Shown in pieces: positions 25,414 to 33,602 of a stretch of DNA of 64,000 nucleotides (within the stretch, counting starts at the first letter, position 1; every line of letters starts with the position of its first letter). Under the pieces are notes generated by a model. That model did no database searches and was not told the DNA's origin. It saw only the letters and a program-made list of their open reading frames with translations. The stretch spans positions 1 through 64,000 of the forward strand of contig JAPLSO010000048.1 of the NCBI GenBank assembly GCA_026398595.1, in the 5' to 3' direction. A program made the position numbers and the translations under genes. Source of the DNA: Spirochaetota bacterium. Lineage in GTDB: Bacteria > Spirochaetota > Spirochaetia > Treponematales > Rectinemataceae.

Positions 25414-25881
25414 TCAGTGCCCCTTCCCCGCCGCCATCTCCATCCCGTGCTCGAAGAGCGGGGCGAGAATCCGTGCGTGGAAGACGGCGGCCTTGACGCT
25501 GCCTGGACAGTTGACGATGTACTGGGTGCCTTTCATGCCCGCTATGCCCCGTGAGAATACGGCGTTAGGGGTCTCCTCGAGGGAGCAAGCCCTGCAATAC
25601 TCGGCCAGGCCCGGCATGAGCCTGTCGCAATAGACTGCCGTCGCCTCGGGCGTCAGATCCCGTGGCGAGGGGCCCGTGCCGCCCGTCGTCAGTATCCAGT
25701 CGGCGCCAGTATGGCGCCCCAGGGCAGATGTAACCGGTTCGACGCCGTCGGGGACAATCTCCGTATCGACAGAGGCCTGCGGCCAACATTCCAGGATAGC
25801 CTTTACCATGGCTGGCCCCGAAGCGTCCTCGTAGACGCCTGCCGAAGCCCTATCGGATACAGTAATGACAGCGATCTTCAC
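25414..25881 (-). CDS. mogA: Molybdopterin adenylyltransferase (MogA/MoaB family)
   Basis: The 155-residue enzyme activates molybdopterin with AMP before metal insertion. The family markers are ITVSDRASAGVYEDASGP at the N-terminus, TTGGTGPSPRDLTPEA in the middle, and NCPGSVKAA near the end. It is the last gene of the tup-moe-moa operon and overlaps the MOSC gene by 32 bp. In bacteria using tungsten the same enzyme class prepares the tungsten cofactor. Confidence 0.94.
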   Translation of the reverse strand: MKIAVITVSDRASAGVYEDASGPAMVKAILECWPQASVDTEIVPDGVEPVTSALGRHTGADWILTTGGTGPSPRDLTPEATAVYCDRLMPGLAEYCRACSLEETPNAVFSRGIAGMKGTQYIVNCPGSVKAAVFHARILAPLFEHGMEMAAGKGH

Positions 25882-26344
25882 GCCGCACCTCCCCGCCTTC
25901 GACGACGCGGGCGAAAATACCTTTCGTGGGCATGACGCATTCGCCCATAAGCCTGCGTATCTCGCAGGAGGCGTGGCATTCCTTGCCTATCTTCGAGACC
26001 TCGAGAAGCGTACCACCAATCTTCAGCATGGTTCCCAAGGGCAGGAGGTGAAGCTCGAGCCCCCGCGTCGTAATGTTCTCGGCGAAGTCGCCAGGCTTGA
26101 GTCCGCCCAAGTCCCGAATAAGGGAACAGGCTCCTTCCTTGAGTCCTGTCGAGGCTTTTTCGATCTCCTCCACAGCGAGGAGGGAGATCTGCCGCTCCTC
26201 GATGAGTCCGGCGTGGGCGTCGCCGGCAACGCCTCGGCCAATCTCCAGAACGACGGAGTCGACAGGCTTCTTTCGCGTCCCTGTGACGGTCGAGACGTTG
26301 AGCGACACTATCTCGAAGTCGCCTTCGTCCTTCATTTCGCTCAT
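25850..26344 (-). CDS. MOSC-domain protein
   Basis: The ~164-residue protein has the stand-alone MOSC domain: RGVAGDAHAG, RQISLLAVEEIE, PGDFAENITTRG, and the cysteine region IGKECHASCEIRRLMGECVM that ends PTKGIFARVVEGG. MOSC domains bind molybdenum cofactor or persulfide sulfur; stand-alone forms like this sit in many moa/mog operons, where they may carry or sulfurate the cofactor. The ATG at 26344 overlaps the moaC stop (ATGA), and the gene runs into mogA. Confidence 0.9.
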   Translation of the reverse strand: MSEMKDEGDFEIVSLNVSTVTGTRKKPVDSVVLEIGRGVAGDAHAGLIEERQISLLAVEEIEKASTGLKEGACSLIRDLGGLKPGDFAENITTRGLELHLLPLGTMLKIGGTLLEVSKIGKECHASCEIRRLMGECVMPTKGIFARVVEGGEVRREDRCHYCIR

Positions 26345-26799
26345 GATACGGATTCCTTCGTCTTCTCCACGAGATGGATGCCATCGATCCGCATGCCCTT
26401 GTCCACGGCCTTGCACATGTCGTAAATGCAGAGGGCGGCGACCGAAACGGCGGTGAGAACCTCCATCTCGATGCCCGTCTTGTCCGTGCAGATAGCCTTG
26501 GCGCCGATGTCTATCTCGCCCTCGCCCAGCTCGAAGCTTACTTCGACCTGTTCGATCTCGATATTGTGGCAGAGGGGTACGAGGTCGGAGCAGCGCTTCG
26601 CGGCCATGATGCCGGCGACTCGGGCCGTGGCGAGGACGTTTCCCTTGGCGATGGCGTTGCCCTTTATCTTGGCGACCGTCGAAGAAGCCAGGAGGATTTT
26701 CCCCTCGGCTCGCGCCGTCCTCCGGAGCCGGGGCTTGCCCGACACATCAACCATGCGCGCCTCGCCTTTTTCGCCTAAGTGGCTGAACTCTTCTCCCAT
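26341..26799 (-). CDS. moaC: Cyclic pyranopterin monophosphate synthase (MoaC)
   Basis: MoaC converts the MoaA product to cyclic pyranopterin monophosphate, the second half of the first step in molybdopterin synthesis. The motifs MVDVSGK, KGNVLATARVAGIMAAKR, LVPLCHNIEI and the catalytic CTDKTGIEMEVLTAVSVAAL, followed by YDMCKAVDKGM, are all present. I choose ATG at 26799, with GGAG five bases upstream; a TTG at 26814 would add five residues. It lies 65 bp downstream of moaA. Confidence 0.96.
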   Translation of the reverse strand: MGEEFSHLGEKGEARMVDVSGKPRLRRTARAEGKILLASSTVAKIKGNAIAKGNVLATARVAGIMAAKRCSDLVPLCHNIEIEQVEVSFELGEGEIDIGAKAICTDKTGIEMEVLTAVSVAALCIYDMCKAVDKGMRIDGIHLVEKTKESVS

Positions 26800-26864
26800 A
26801 GACACTCCAATCAAGATCGGGCCGGGACAGGCAAGGCCAGGTGAAACCTGGACTGCTAAGTTTC

Positions 26865-27662
26865 CTAGCCGCCGATCTGCCCCACGGAGGGGGTGGAACT
26901 GACCGCCCCATGGGCGGGTTTTCTCATGATGGCGGTCCTGATGCTCCCTTCAATATCGTCGAAATCAACCTTGAAATCGAGGTCGGAATGGAGGCAGGAG
27001 CGCAAGCAGCCATCAGCCGTGAGCCGTATACGGTTGCAGGAGGAACAGGGCGGCGGCCTATCGTAGCCGTAGTCGTCGCGTTTTTTTTCCTGGAGGGAAT
27101 ACTGGGCTATCGTCTGCAGGGCGACCCCTTTGGCCCGGGAGAAATCGCGCATCGCCTCGATCTCGGATTTCCGAGTGTCGGAGAGGATGACCATGTTGAT
27201 CTTCACGGCGAAGCCGGCGCCGATCGCCGAGTCGAGGCCTGCGAGGGCCTTGAAAAGCTCGCCGCGCCGGGTGAGGAAGCGGTAGCGTTCGGAATCGAGG
27301 GTGTCGAAGGAGAGGTTCACTGAATCGAGGCCCGCCGCGGCCAGTTCGGCGGCGATCGGCGCCAGGAGGGTGCCGTTGGTCGTCATGGCAAGCGTCTTGA
27401 GTCCGGGAATGGCCCGCAACATCCTGACCAATCCGACGATGCCCTTCCGCGCGAGAGGTTCGCCTCCCGTGATCCGTATCTTACGGATGCCGAGGCGCAC
27501 GGCGGCCTTTGCTGTCTCGGCGATTTGCTCGTAGCTCAGGATATCCTTGTGGGAAAGGAGCTTTATGCCCTCTTCGGGCATGCAGTAGCGGCAGCGCAGG
27601 TTGCAGCGGTCGGTTACGGATATTCTGAGATAGTCTATTTCACGGCCGAATGCGTCGCGCAT
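26865..27662 (-). CDS. moaA: GTP 3',8-cyclase MoaA, short form
   Basis: A radical-SAM enzyme that opens molybdopterin synthesis from GTP. The N-terminal cluster motif CNLRCRYCMPEEG and the TGGEPL motif are intact. The C-terminal cluster motif CSSCNRIRLTADGCLRSCL and the terminal GG are also intact. At about 265 residues it is some 50-60 shorter than usual: the stretch between the INMVIL strand and the second cysteine cluster is compressed, losing the usual RFIEFMP region. The frame is continuous, so this is a compact variant or an in-frame deletion. ATG at 27662 has AGGAG upstream and overlaps the end of moeA by 23 bp. Confidence 0.9.
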   Translation of the reverse strand: MRDAFGREIDYLRISVTDRCNLRCRYCMPEEGIKLLSHKDILSYEQIAETAKAAVRLGIRKIRITGGEPLARKGIVGLVRMLRAIPGLKTLAMTTNGTLLAPIAAELAAAGLDSVNLSFDTLDSERYRFLTRRGELFKALAGLDSAIGAGFAVKINMVILSDTRKSEIEAMRDFSRAKGVALQTIAQYSLQEKKRDDYGYDRPPPCSSCNRIRLTADGCLRSCLHSDLDFKVDFDDIEGSIRTAIMRKPAHGAVSSTPSVGQIGG

Positions 27663-28863
27663 GGACGATAGCTCCTTTCTCCATCTGCTTCCGGCCCAGT
27701 TCCATCCTGAGAAGGGCATCGGCCTCGGCGAGGACGGTGATCATCGAAGAGCCCTTGTACGCAAGAGCAAGGGCCTCCGGGCCCCGCTCCGTCGAGACTA
27801 GCCGCGCGGGGAGGAATTCCACTCGGTCGACCTCCCTGCGCTCAAGAGAGGCGCCCAGGACGGCGGCTGTCATCGGCGGCGCATACTTCAGGCCCATCAT
27901 CGCGTACAAACAAGGTTTTACGAGAATTTCGAAATTGACGAAGGTGGAAACAGGGTTTCCGGGAAGGCCAAAGACGACTGTCCGGCCTCTGGCGCCGAAG
28001 AAACTGGGCTTTCCCGGTCGCATGAGCAGCCCGTGGTATATTGGTTCGACGCCCAGAGTCTCGAGTACCGAAGGCACGAGGTCAAAGTCGCCCATCGACA
28101 CGCCGCCGGAAACCAGGAGAATGTCGCATTCATCCAGAGCCTTGGACAAGTCCTCCGATAGATCCTTTTTTAGATCGCGGACTATGCCGTAGAAGCTGAC
28201 GCGGACACCGGCAGCCTGGGCCTGGCTGGCGAGCTGAGGGCCGTTCGAATCATAGATCGCGGCCTTCGGGAGGACTCGGCCCTGCAAAGCGAGTTCGTCG
28301 CCCGTGGAGACGATGCCGACGAGGGGGCGGACCGCGGCCTCGATTCCGGCCAGACCCCCCGAGGCGATAATGCCGATGTCCTGGGCTGCCAGGACGCGGG
28401 GGGAAAGAAGGATCGATCCCGCGGCCAGGTTTTCGCCTTTTCGGATGATGTTGGAGAACTGTTCGGGATTCGTGAAGGCGACGAGAGAACGACCGGCTTC
28501 ATCCTTGCCTGCTTCCTTCGTCCGCTCGACCCGCTGGACGCCCGCCGCGACTTCGGGCAGGGGAGCTCCAGTCATGATCTTTACGACCTCGCCCCTTCCC
28601 GGCTTCTTGTCCGCCTCACGCCCCGCGGCGACGGCGCCCACGACGCGATATATCCCCTCCGAGACAAGTTCGGAATAGGCATAACCGTCCATGGCCGATT
28701 TATCGAATGGGGGATGGTCGATGGGCGAACTCAGAGGCCTTGGCAGGACTCTTCCCAGAGCCTTTGAAAGCGGCACGAATTCGGTTTCCGGCCCGGGGCG
28801 CATGAGTGTCGTCGTCTGGACGATAATCTCTACAGCTTTATCAGGATGTATATCGCGCAGCAT
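27640..28863 (-). CDS. moeA: Molybdopterin molybdenumtransferase (MoeA)
   Basis: The 407-residue enzyme inserts molybdate or tungstate into adenylated molybdopterin. Visible motifs are PIDHPPFDKSAMDGYA in the N-terminal domain, KIMTGAPLP, the metal-insertion domain STGDELA, YDSNGPQLA and LVSGGVSMGDFD, and the FGLPGNPVS loop; a C-terminal beta domain follows. It overlaps tupC by 23 bp and moaA by 23 bp, so translation along the operon is tightly linked. Next to a tungstate-type transporter it may load tungsten rather than molybdenum. Confidence 0.95.
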   Translation of the reverse strand: MLRDIHPDKAVEIIVQTTTLMRPGPETEFVPLSKALGRVLPRPLSSPIDHPPFDKSAMDGYAYSELVSEGIYRVVGAVAAGREADKKPGRGEVVKIMTGAPLPEVAAGVQRVERTKEAGKDEAGRSLVAFTNPEQFSNIIRKGENLAAGSILLSPRVLAAQDIGIIASGGLAGIEAAVRPLVGIVSTGDELALQGRVLPKAAIYDSNGPQLASQAQAAGVRVSFYGIVRDLKKDLSEDLSKALDECDILLVSGGVSMGDFDLVPSVLETLGVEPIYHGLLMRPGKPSFFGARGRTVVFGLPGNPVSTFVNFEILVKPCLYAMMGLKYAPPMTAAVLGASLERREVDRVEFLPARLVSTERGPEALALAYKGSSMITVLAEADALLRMELGRKQMEKGAIVHARRIRP

Positions 28864-29566
28864 CTCGGCTCCCGCTGTCCCCAGCTATCGTTCCGCGGTC
28901 GAATTCTATGACCCGCGCGGCTATCGCGTCTATGAGCTCGGAGCCATGGGCGCTGAAAATGACGGTTGTACCGGTTTTAACCATCTGGGAGAGGGCACCG
29001 GCGATGAGATCGCGGGAGGATAGGTCGGCGCTCGCCGTCGGCTCATCCAGGAGGAGAACCTCGGCTCCCGACGCTATGACCCTAGCCAGGGCGAGACGCT
29101 GGGTTTCGCCTCCCGACAGGCCGTGCTTCCTCCTCATCGACACGCCGTCCAGGCCGACGAGGGCGAGTGCCTCGGCCGAGACTTGCGCCGCCTTCTTCCC
29201 CTCGATGCCCCGGGCCCTGCATACGAAGTCCAGGTTGCGCGCCACGCTGCCCGAGAGCATATAGGGATGCTGGTGCATGTAGACAGTCGAACGTCTTAGT
29301 GCGGGGGGCAGCGAGGAAGCGCCTCCCGAGCAGAGCGCTTCTCCTCGGAAGCGCAGTTCGCCCGAATAGAAGGCCGATTTCAGACCACCGGGCAGAAGAC
29401 CATTGAGGAGCTTCAGTAACGTGGTCTTGCCCGAGCCGTTGGCGCCGACGAGGGCTACACAGGTTCCTTCCGCGAGTTTAAGGACCGGTATGACGAGGGC
29501 GTCGGTCCGTTCAGCTCCGTAGGAAAACCGGAACTCCTTCATCGAATAGAGAACGCTAGCGTTCAT
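28841..29566 (-). CDS. tupC: Tungstate/molybdate ABC transporter ATPase (TupC-like)
   Basis: The ~241-residue ATP-binding subunit has Walker A GANGSGKTTLLKLLN, Q-loop YMHQHPYML, the signature LSGGETQRLALARV, Walker B VLLLDEPTAS and the switch histidine SAHGSE. I give ATG at 29566; GTG at 29572 is also possible and neither has a strong ribosome site, which fits translational coupling to the overlapping tupB stop at 29556. Identity as the tungstate ATPase follows from the neighbouring tupA and tupB. Confidence 0.9.
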   Translation of the reverse strand: MNASVLYSMKEFRFSYGAERTDALVIPVLKLAEGTCVALVGANGSGKTTLLKLLNGLLPGGLKSAFYSGELRFRGEALCSGGASSLPPALRRSTVYMHQHPYMLSGSVARNLDFVCRARGIEGKKAAQVSAEALALVGLDGVSMRRKHGLSGGETQRLALARVIASGAEVLLLDEPTASADLSSRDLIAGALSQMVKTGTTVIFSAHGSELIDAIAARVIEFDRGTIAGDSGSRDAARYTS

Positions 29567-30227
29567 GGGCACCCAGTCCGTTCACGGCCAGGTTGACCGA
29601 CACCGAGATGAGGAAAAGGACGAGACCGAAGGAGATCGCCCTTTCGAACTCGCCCTTGGCCGCGTCGAGGGCTATGGCCGTAGTCATGGTCCGCGTGTAG
29701 CCCCGAATGTTTCCTCCCAGCATGGTGGAGACGCCCACCTCGCCGATCACCCTGCCGAAGGCTAAAACGAGGGAGGAGAGGATAGCCGGCTTGGCCTCCC
29801 TCAGGGTTTCAAGAAGTCTGAGGCCGGGGGACGCGCCAAAGGTGTCGAGGGTCTCGCCGAAACGCCCGTCGAGTTTGGAAAGTCCCGTGTAGGTGACCGA
29901 GGCGACGAGGGGCATGGCAAGGAGGAATTGGCCAACGACGATGCCTGGGGGAGCGAAGAGAAAGCCCAGAAAGCCTAGAGAACCCGAGCGGGAGAGGAAG
30001 GAATAGACAAAGAGACCCACGACGACCGTGGGAAGCGCCGAGAGGGCGTTAATGAAGGAGGCAAGTGCCCGCCTGCCACGCCCCGCTTTCCATGCCATGA
30101 AAACGCCGAGGGGAAGACCTGGAATCATTGAGAAAAGGGTAGCGAAGAAGGAAAATGAAAGACTCCTCCCGATGATGCCCCATGTTTCGGGGTCGCCGGC
30201 GACAAGGAGCCTGAATGCCTCAGCCAT
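29556..30227 (-). CDS. tupB: Tungstate ABC transporter permease (TupB-like)
   Basis: The 223-residue inner-membrane permease has five or six helices and the EAA-loop GRVIGEVGVSTMLGGN that docks the ATPase. Length and layout (short, single binding-protein-dependent permease domain) match TupB. It lies downstream of tupA, separated by 69 bp that contain a strong hairpin. Confidence 0.9.
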   Translation of the reverse strand: MAEAFRLLVAGDPETWGIIGRSLSFSFFATLFSMIPGLPLGVFMAWKAGRGRRALASFINALSALPTVVVGLFVYSFLSRSGSLGFLGFLFAPPGIVVGQFLLAMPLVASVTYTGLSKLDGRFGETLDTFGASPGLRLLETLREAKPAILSSLVLAFGRVIGEVGVSTMLGGNIRGYTRTMTTAIALDAAKGEFERAISFGLVLFLISVSVNLAVNGLGAHER

Positions 30228-30252
30228 GGCCGCGCCCCCGGCTCCCTTGCCC

Positions 30253-30288
30253 CGCCACCATAAGGCACCACAGCGTCTTATGGCGGCG
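30253..30288 (-). other. Intercistronic hairpin between tupA and tupB
   Basis: A 12-bp stem (30253-30264 with 30277-30288, one G-U pair, 12-base loop) follows the tupA stop by 8 bp. It has no T-run, so it is more likely an RNA-stabilising or processing hairpin that keeps tupA message in excess over the permease than a full terminator. Confidence 0.7.
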
Positions 30289-30296
30289 ATCGAAAC

Positions 30297-31121
30297 TTAG
30301 AAAATGAAGAAACACGGTTCCCCGCCTATCTTGTAGGACTGGATTAAGGCCTTGCCCTCGGCTCCGGTGAAGAAATCCATGAGGGCTTTGGCTCCGGCCA
30401 CATTGACATGGGACCATTTGGCTTGGCTGACGGTGATGATACCATAGGGGTTGAGGAGGATGGGATCCTTTTCGAAAACGATAGCCAGACCTGGAGCCGA
30501 ACCCTTGACCGCAAGCCAGGTCGCCCTGTCGGCAAGGGTGTAGGCGCTGAGTTGGTCGGACATGGCGATCACTTGGGACATGCCCTGGCCGGCTTCCTTG
30601 TACCATGAACCCGAGGGGGCAATGGCCGCAGTCTTCCAGATATCCTTTTCCTTGACGTCGGTGCCGGAGTTGTCGCCGCGGGATACGAAGGACGCCTTTC
30701 GGACCGCAATGGCTGCGAAAGCCTCGCGGGCGGTCCTGGATTTGCCGATGCCGGCCGGGTCGTCCTTTGGTCCCAGGACGATGAAGTCGTTGTACATGAC
30801 ATCTCGGCGCTCGCTGCCCCAGCCCGCCGCCATGAAGGCATCCTCGAGGGCCCTGGCATGGACCAGGACGATGTCGCAATCGCCCCTCTCGCCGATCTTC
30901 AGGGAAGCGCCCGTGCCCACGGCCACGATGTCCACTTTATACCCAGACTTTTTTTCGAAGACAGGAAGCATTGAGCCCAGAAGTCCGGACTGGTCGGTGC
31001 TGGTCGTCGTCGCCAGCTTGATGCGCGGGTTCTGGGGGGCTAGGGCGACCTGGGCCGCAAGGCCGGTCGCAGCCAGCCTGACAAGACAGAGCACAACAAA
31101 AAGCCGCTTTGAGGATTTCAT
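30297..31121 (-). CDS. tupA: Tungstate-binding periplasmic protein (TupA-like)
   Basis: The 274-residue protein has a signal peptide (SKRLFVVLCLVRLAATGLAAQ) followed by the type-II binding-protein fold. The mature N-terminus contains TTTSTDQSGLL, the conserved TTT-SGLL anion-binding loop of TupA/WtpA-like proteins, and later SRGDNSGTDVKE, the second oxyanion contact typical of TupA. This favours tungstate over molybdate (ModA has different loops). ATG at 31121 is preceded by AAAGGAG. The gene is the first of an eight-gene operon under a candidate cofactor riboswitch. Confidence 0.92.
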   Translation of the reverse strand: MKSSKRLFVVLCLVRLAATGLAAQVALAPQNPRIKLATTTSTDQSGLLGSMLPVFEKKSGYKVDIVAVGTGASLKIGERGDCDIVLVHARALEDAFMAAGWGSERRDVMYNDFIVLGPKDDPAGIGKSRTAREAFAAIAVRKASFVSRGDNSGTDVKEKDIWKTAAIAPSGSWYKEAGQGMSQVIAMSDQLSAYTLADRATWLAVKGSAPGLAIVFEKDPILLNPYGIITVSQAKWSHVNVAGAKALMDFFTGAEGKALIQSYKIGGEPCFFIF

Positions 31122-31127
31122 GGAGTC

Positions 31128-31215
31128 TCCTTTCCAAACATGGGAGGCTGGCGGGTTTCCCTGCCAACCCTCGGAGGCAGGCCGCAACGCGGCCGACCAC
31201 CTCGATCATGCCGCC
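31128..31215 (-). promoter_or_regulatory. Molybdenum/tungsten cofactor riboswitch (Moco/Tuco-like RNA)
   Basis: On the minus strand the tupA leader contains, in order, a GAGG...CCTC helix enclosing a GGCCGC-GTT-GCGGCC hairpin, the segment GCCTCCGAGGG, a short helix TGGC...GCCA closed by an AGGGAAACCC hairpin, then CCTCCC and finally TTTGGAAAGG just before the start codon. From memory this order and the CCTCCC...TGGAAAGG end match the Escherichia coli moaA leader, the type member of the Moco RNA class. The 3' end overlaps the tupA ribosome site (AAAGGAG), which suggests control of translation. The 5' boundary is approximate. Confidence 0.72.
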
Positions 31216-31436
31216 ATAGCGCTCAAGCGCCGAAGGCGAACCCCAAAAAGGATTACACGATTCGGAGAATATCTTATCCCTGCAGAATAAAGGGCTTTGA
31301 GAGGAGCGTCAATGCTGAAAGCGTAAAGTAGGCAGGACTGACCGATCTGCCGATGCGGCAGGCCCAGGACTCAAGCCTAATCCGAACACTTGACCCCGAG
31401 TTCGAAACGGCCGTAGAGTCCGCCCGAAGGAAATAG

Positions 31437-32174
31437 ATGAAGAACGCCGAAACAACACTCGCCAAACTGATCGAAATCGCCCTGCGCCGCTACGGAATGC
31501 TGGAGCCCGGGGATAGGATCCTCGTCGGGGTGTCGGGGGGAAAGGACTCAACCTGCCTCCTTCGGGACCTCGCCATCAAACGCACGTGGTGGGAAGTCCC
31601 TTTCGAGGTAGAGGCCTGTTTCATAGCCTCGGACCTCTATAAAATGGGAGTTCCGAGAGCAGAAGCCGTCGACGATTCCTGGATACGCCAGAAGGCCGCC
31701 TGGTGGGGCGTGCCCTATACGCGAATCGATGTGCCGGTGATCGGCCGCCTCAAGCCAGGCGAGAAAATGAGCTGTTACTGGTGCTCCACCCAGCGCAGGA
31801 CGGAGCTTTCGCGTTACGCGCGATCCCGGGGCTTCAACAAACTCGCCCTCGGCCACCACATGGACGATATCCTCGAGACCCTCTTCATGAACATGTTGAG
31901 AAAGGGCGAGTTCGCTACCATGCCGCCCGTCATGCGCTATAACAACTACCCCCTTTCCGTCATCCGCCCCCTCGCTCTCTGTGAGGAACGGCAGGTGATC
32001 GCCTGCGCCGAGGAATTGGGTTTCATTTCCCAAACCTGCAGCTGCGCCTTCAATCTCGAGGGAGCCCGCCGGATGACAAGGAGTCTCATCGAGGGCCTCA
32101 CCGGGGGCTCGAGCGTCGCCAAGCGAAACCTCTTCGCATCCATGAGTCACGTCAAGAAAGACTACCTGGCCTGA
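31437..32174 (+). CDS. TtcA-family tRNA 2-thiolation enzyme
   Basis: The 245-residue PP-loop ATPase has the adenylation loop VGVSGGKDST near residue 30, the cluster cysteines CYWC and the third cysteine in the TCSC stretch, and the LGHHMDDILETLFMNML motif typical of TtcA-like proteins. TtcA makes 2-thiocytidine at position 32 of tRNA with an iron-sulfur cluster. The protein is somewhat shorter than E. coli TtcA (311), so it belongs to a TtcA-like subgroup whose exact tRNA target I cannot fix. AAGGAA precedes the ATG. It is divergent from the tungsten operon and alone. Confidence 0.85.
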   Translation: MKNAETTLAKLIEIALRRYGMLEPGDRILVGVSGGKDSTCLLRDLAIKRTWWEVPFEVEACFIASDLYKMGVPRAEAVDDSWIRQKAAWWGVPYTRIDVPVIGRLKPGEKMSCYWCSTQRRTELSRYARSRGFNKLALGHHMDDILETLFMNMLRKGEFATMPPVMRYNNYPLSVIRPLALCEERQVIACAEELGFISQTCSCAFNLEGARRMTRSLIEGLTGGSSVAKRNLFASMSHVKKDYLA

Positions 32175-32282
32175 TTCCCCGCCTTCTCTCTTTCGCCTCG
32201 GAAATATACCTTTTTCGATTTGTGCCCCGCCCGAGAAAGAACTACAATAAAAACAAAGACGAAAGACCATCAAGGAGATGCT

Positions 32283-33602
32283 ATGAAAAACCGTGCAATC
32301 ACCCTTTTCGCTCTCGCTTTCCTCATGGTGGGCTTGCTGGGAGCGCAACCCATGATCAGCCAGAAACAGGATGTGGCCATATTCGCCCTCGGCTACTACG
32401 GGTGGAGCATACCTGCTCAAGCCCTTGCCTCTATCGATGGGGAGATCCAGAAAGTCTTCGCCGATCTGGGGCGCTTCACCGTCCTTGGCGTCAGCCAGCG
32501 GCTCTCTTCCGGCGGGCTCGAGCGCTTCATCGACACCATGAAGCAGGCCAAGCAGGCTAACTTCGTTATGCCCGAGAAATACCAGTTCGGCGAAGCCTTC
32601 CTCACCCAAGCCGAGTTCAACAAGCTCGTGGGAGCCTTCATCGTCGTGGCACCCGTCGTGGTGGAGTTCAACTCCTTTTATAATTCGAAGAACGTGCAAT
32701 GGGAGACGAGCATCAAGACCAACGTGACCTTCATCGACGTCGCGGCTGGCGGCTCCGTGCTTGCCATGAAGACGGTGAGCACATCGGGGACAGACAAGCA
32801 GAACCAGTTCAAGTCGATAAGCTCGGCCATAAGTTCCATACCCGGCCAGCTCCAGTACGAAGTGCGCTCGATTCCCGAGTTCCAGATCAATACGCGGATC
32901 CTGACCGCCGATGGCTCTACGGTTAAGCTGCAGCTGGGCGACAACATGGGTATAAAGAAAGGCGACGAGTATGCCGTCATCCAGAAGCGGACGGTCGAAG
33001 GTTTCGATGACTCCAAGGAGGCCGGCCTCATCGTCGTCAAGGAGGTGGGACAGGAGGTCTCATCAGCCCAAGTCCTCTACAGCTCGATTCCCCTGGGCAA
33101 GGATGCCCAGCTGAGGGAGATACCCAGGCAGGGCGTCGACTTCGATCTCTACATACACTCTATCGGCGGTTCGGACGCGACGGTGGCTCCTGGATTCAAG
33201 GCCACGGCTTCGCGCGGCTTCTATTCTTTCAGGCCTTTCGTGGCCGCCCAGGTGCCGCTGGGACTTATGAGAGGGTTCCTTTCCTACGGCGTTGAAATCT
33301 TCCCCGTCAATGTCCTCTTGGGCGGGGAGATGGTTCTCAACATGGGAAGGCTCTCCGTGGCGCCGAGCGCCGCCCTGGGCGTCTCATATTATCACGTTAC
33401 ATCAAGTTGGGTGACGACTGATACGAACTTCCTCTCACACGTGGGCGCCCAGGTGGGCGGCCGCGTCGCCTACCTCTTCAACCGGAACATGAGGGCCTTC
33501 GTCGACCTGGGCTATGAGACCTGGATAGCGGTTGCGAACACTTGGGGCAACACCGGCTACGGAGGCGTCATGTTTGGGGCTGGCGTCGCCTTCAAGCTCT
33601 AA
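32283..33602 (+). CDS. Exported CsgG/FlgT-like protein with C-terminal barrel-like part
   Basis: The 439-residue protein has a signal peptide ending LLGAQ. The middle (about 20-290) resembles the CsgG/FlgT type: an alpha/beta region with DVAIFALGYYG and a FVVVAPVVVEFN-like stretch, then a small beta domain (LQLGDNMGIKKGDEYAVI) like FlgT_C. The C-terminal third (from about 315) has repeated strands with AAQVPLGLMR, GRVAYLF and ends VMFGAGVAFKL, typical of a small outer-membrane barrel. I choose the ATG at 32283 because AAGGAG lies seven bases upstream. It converges on three lipoprotein genes with related envelope character. Function unknown. Confidence 0.75.
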   Translation: MKNRAITLFALAFLMVGLLGAQPMISQKQDVAIFALGYYGWSIPAQALASIDGEIQKVFADLGRFTVLGVSQRLSSGGLERFIDTMKQAKQANFVMPEKYQFGEAFLTQAEFNKLVGAFIVVAPVVVEFNSFYNSKNVQWETSIKTNVTFIDVAAGGSVLAMKTVSTSGTDKQNQFKSISSAISSIPGQLQYEVRSIPEFQINTRILTADGSTVKLQLGDNMGIKKGDEYAVIQKRTVEGFDDSKEAGLIVVKEVGQEVSSAQVLYSSIPLGKDAQLREIPRQGVDFDLYIHSIGGSDATVAPGFKATASRGFYSFRPFVAAQVPLGLMRGFLSYGVEIFPVNVLLGGEMVLNMGRLSVAPSAALGVSYYHVTSSWVTTDTNFLSHVGAQVGGRVAYLFNRNMRAFVDLGYETWIAVANTWGNTGYGGVMFGAGVAFKL

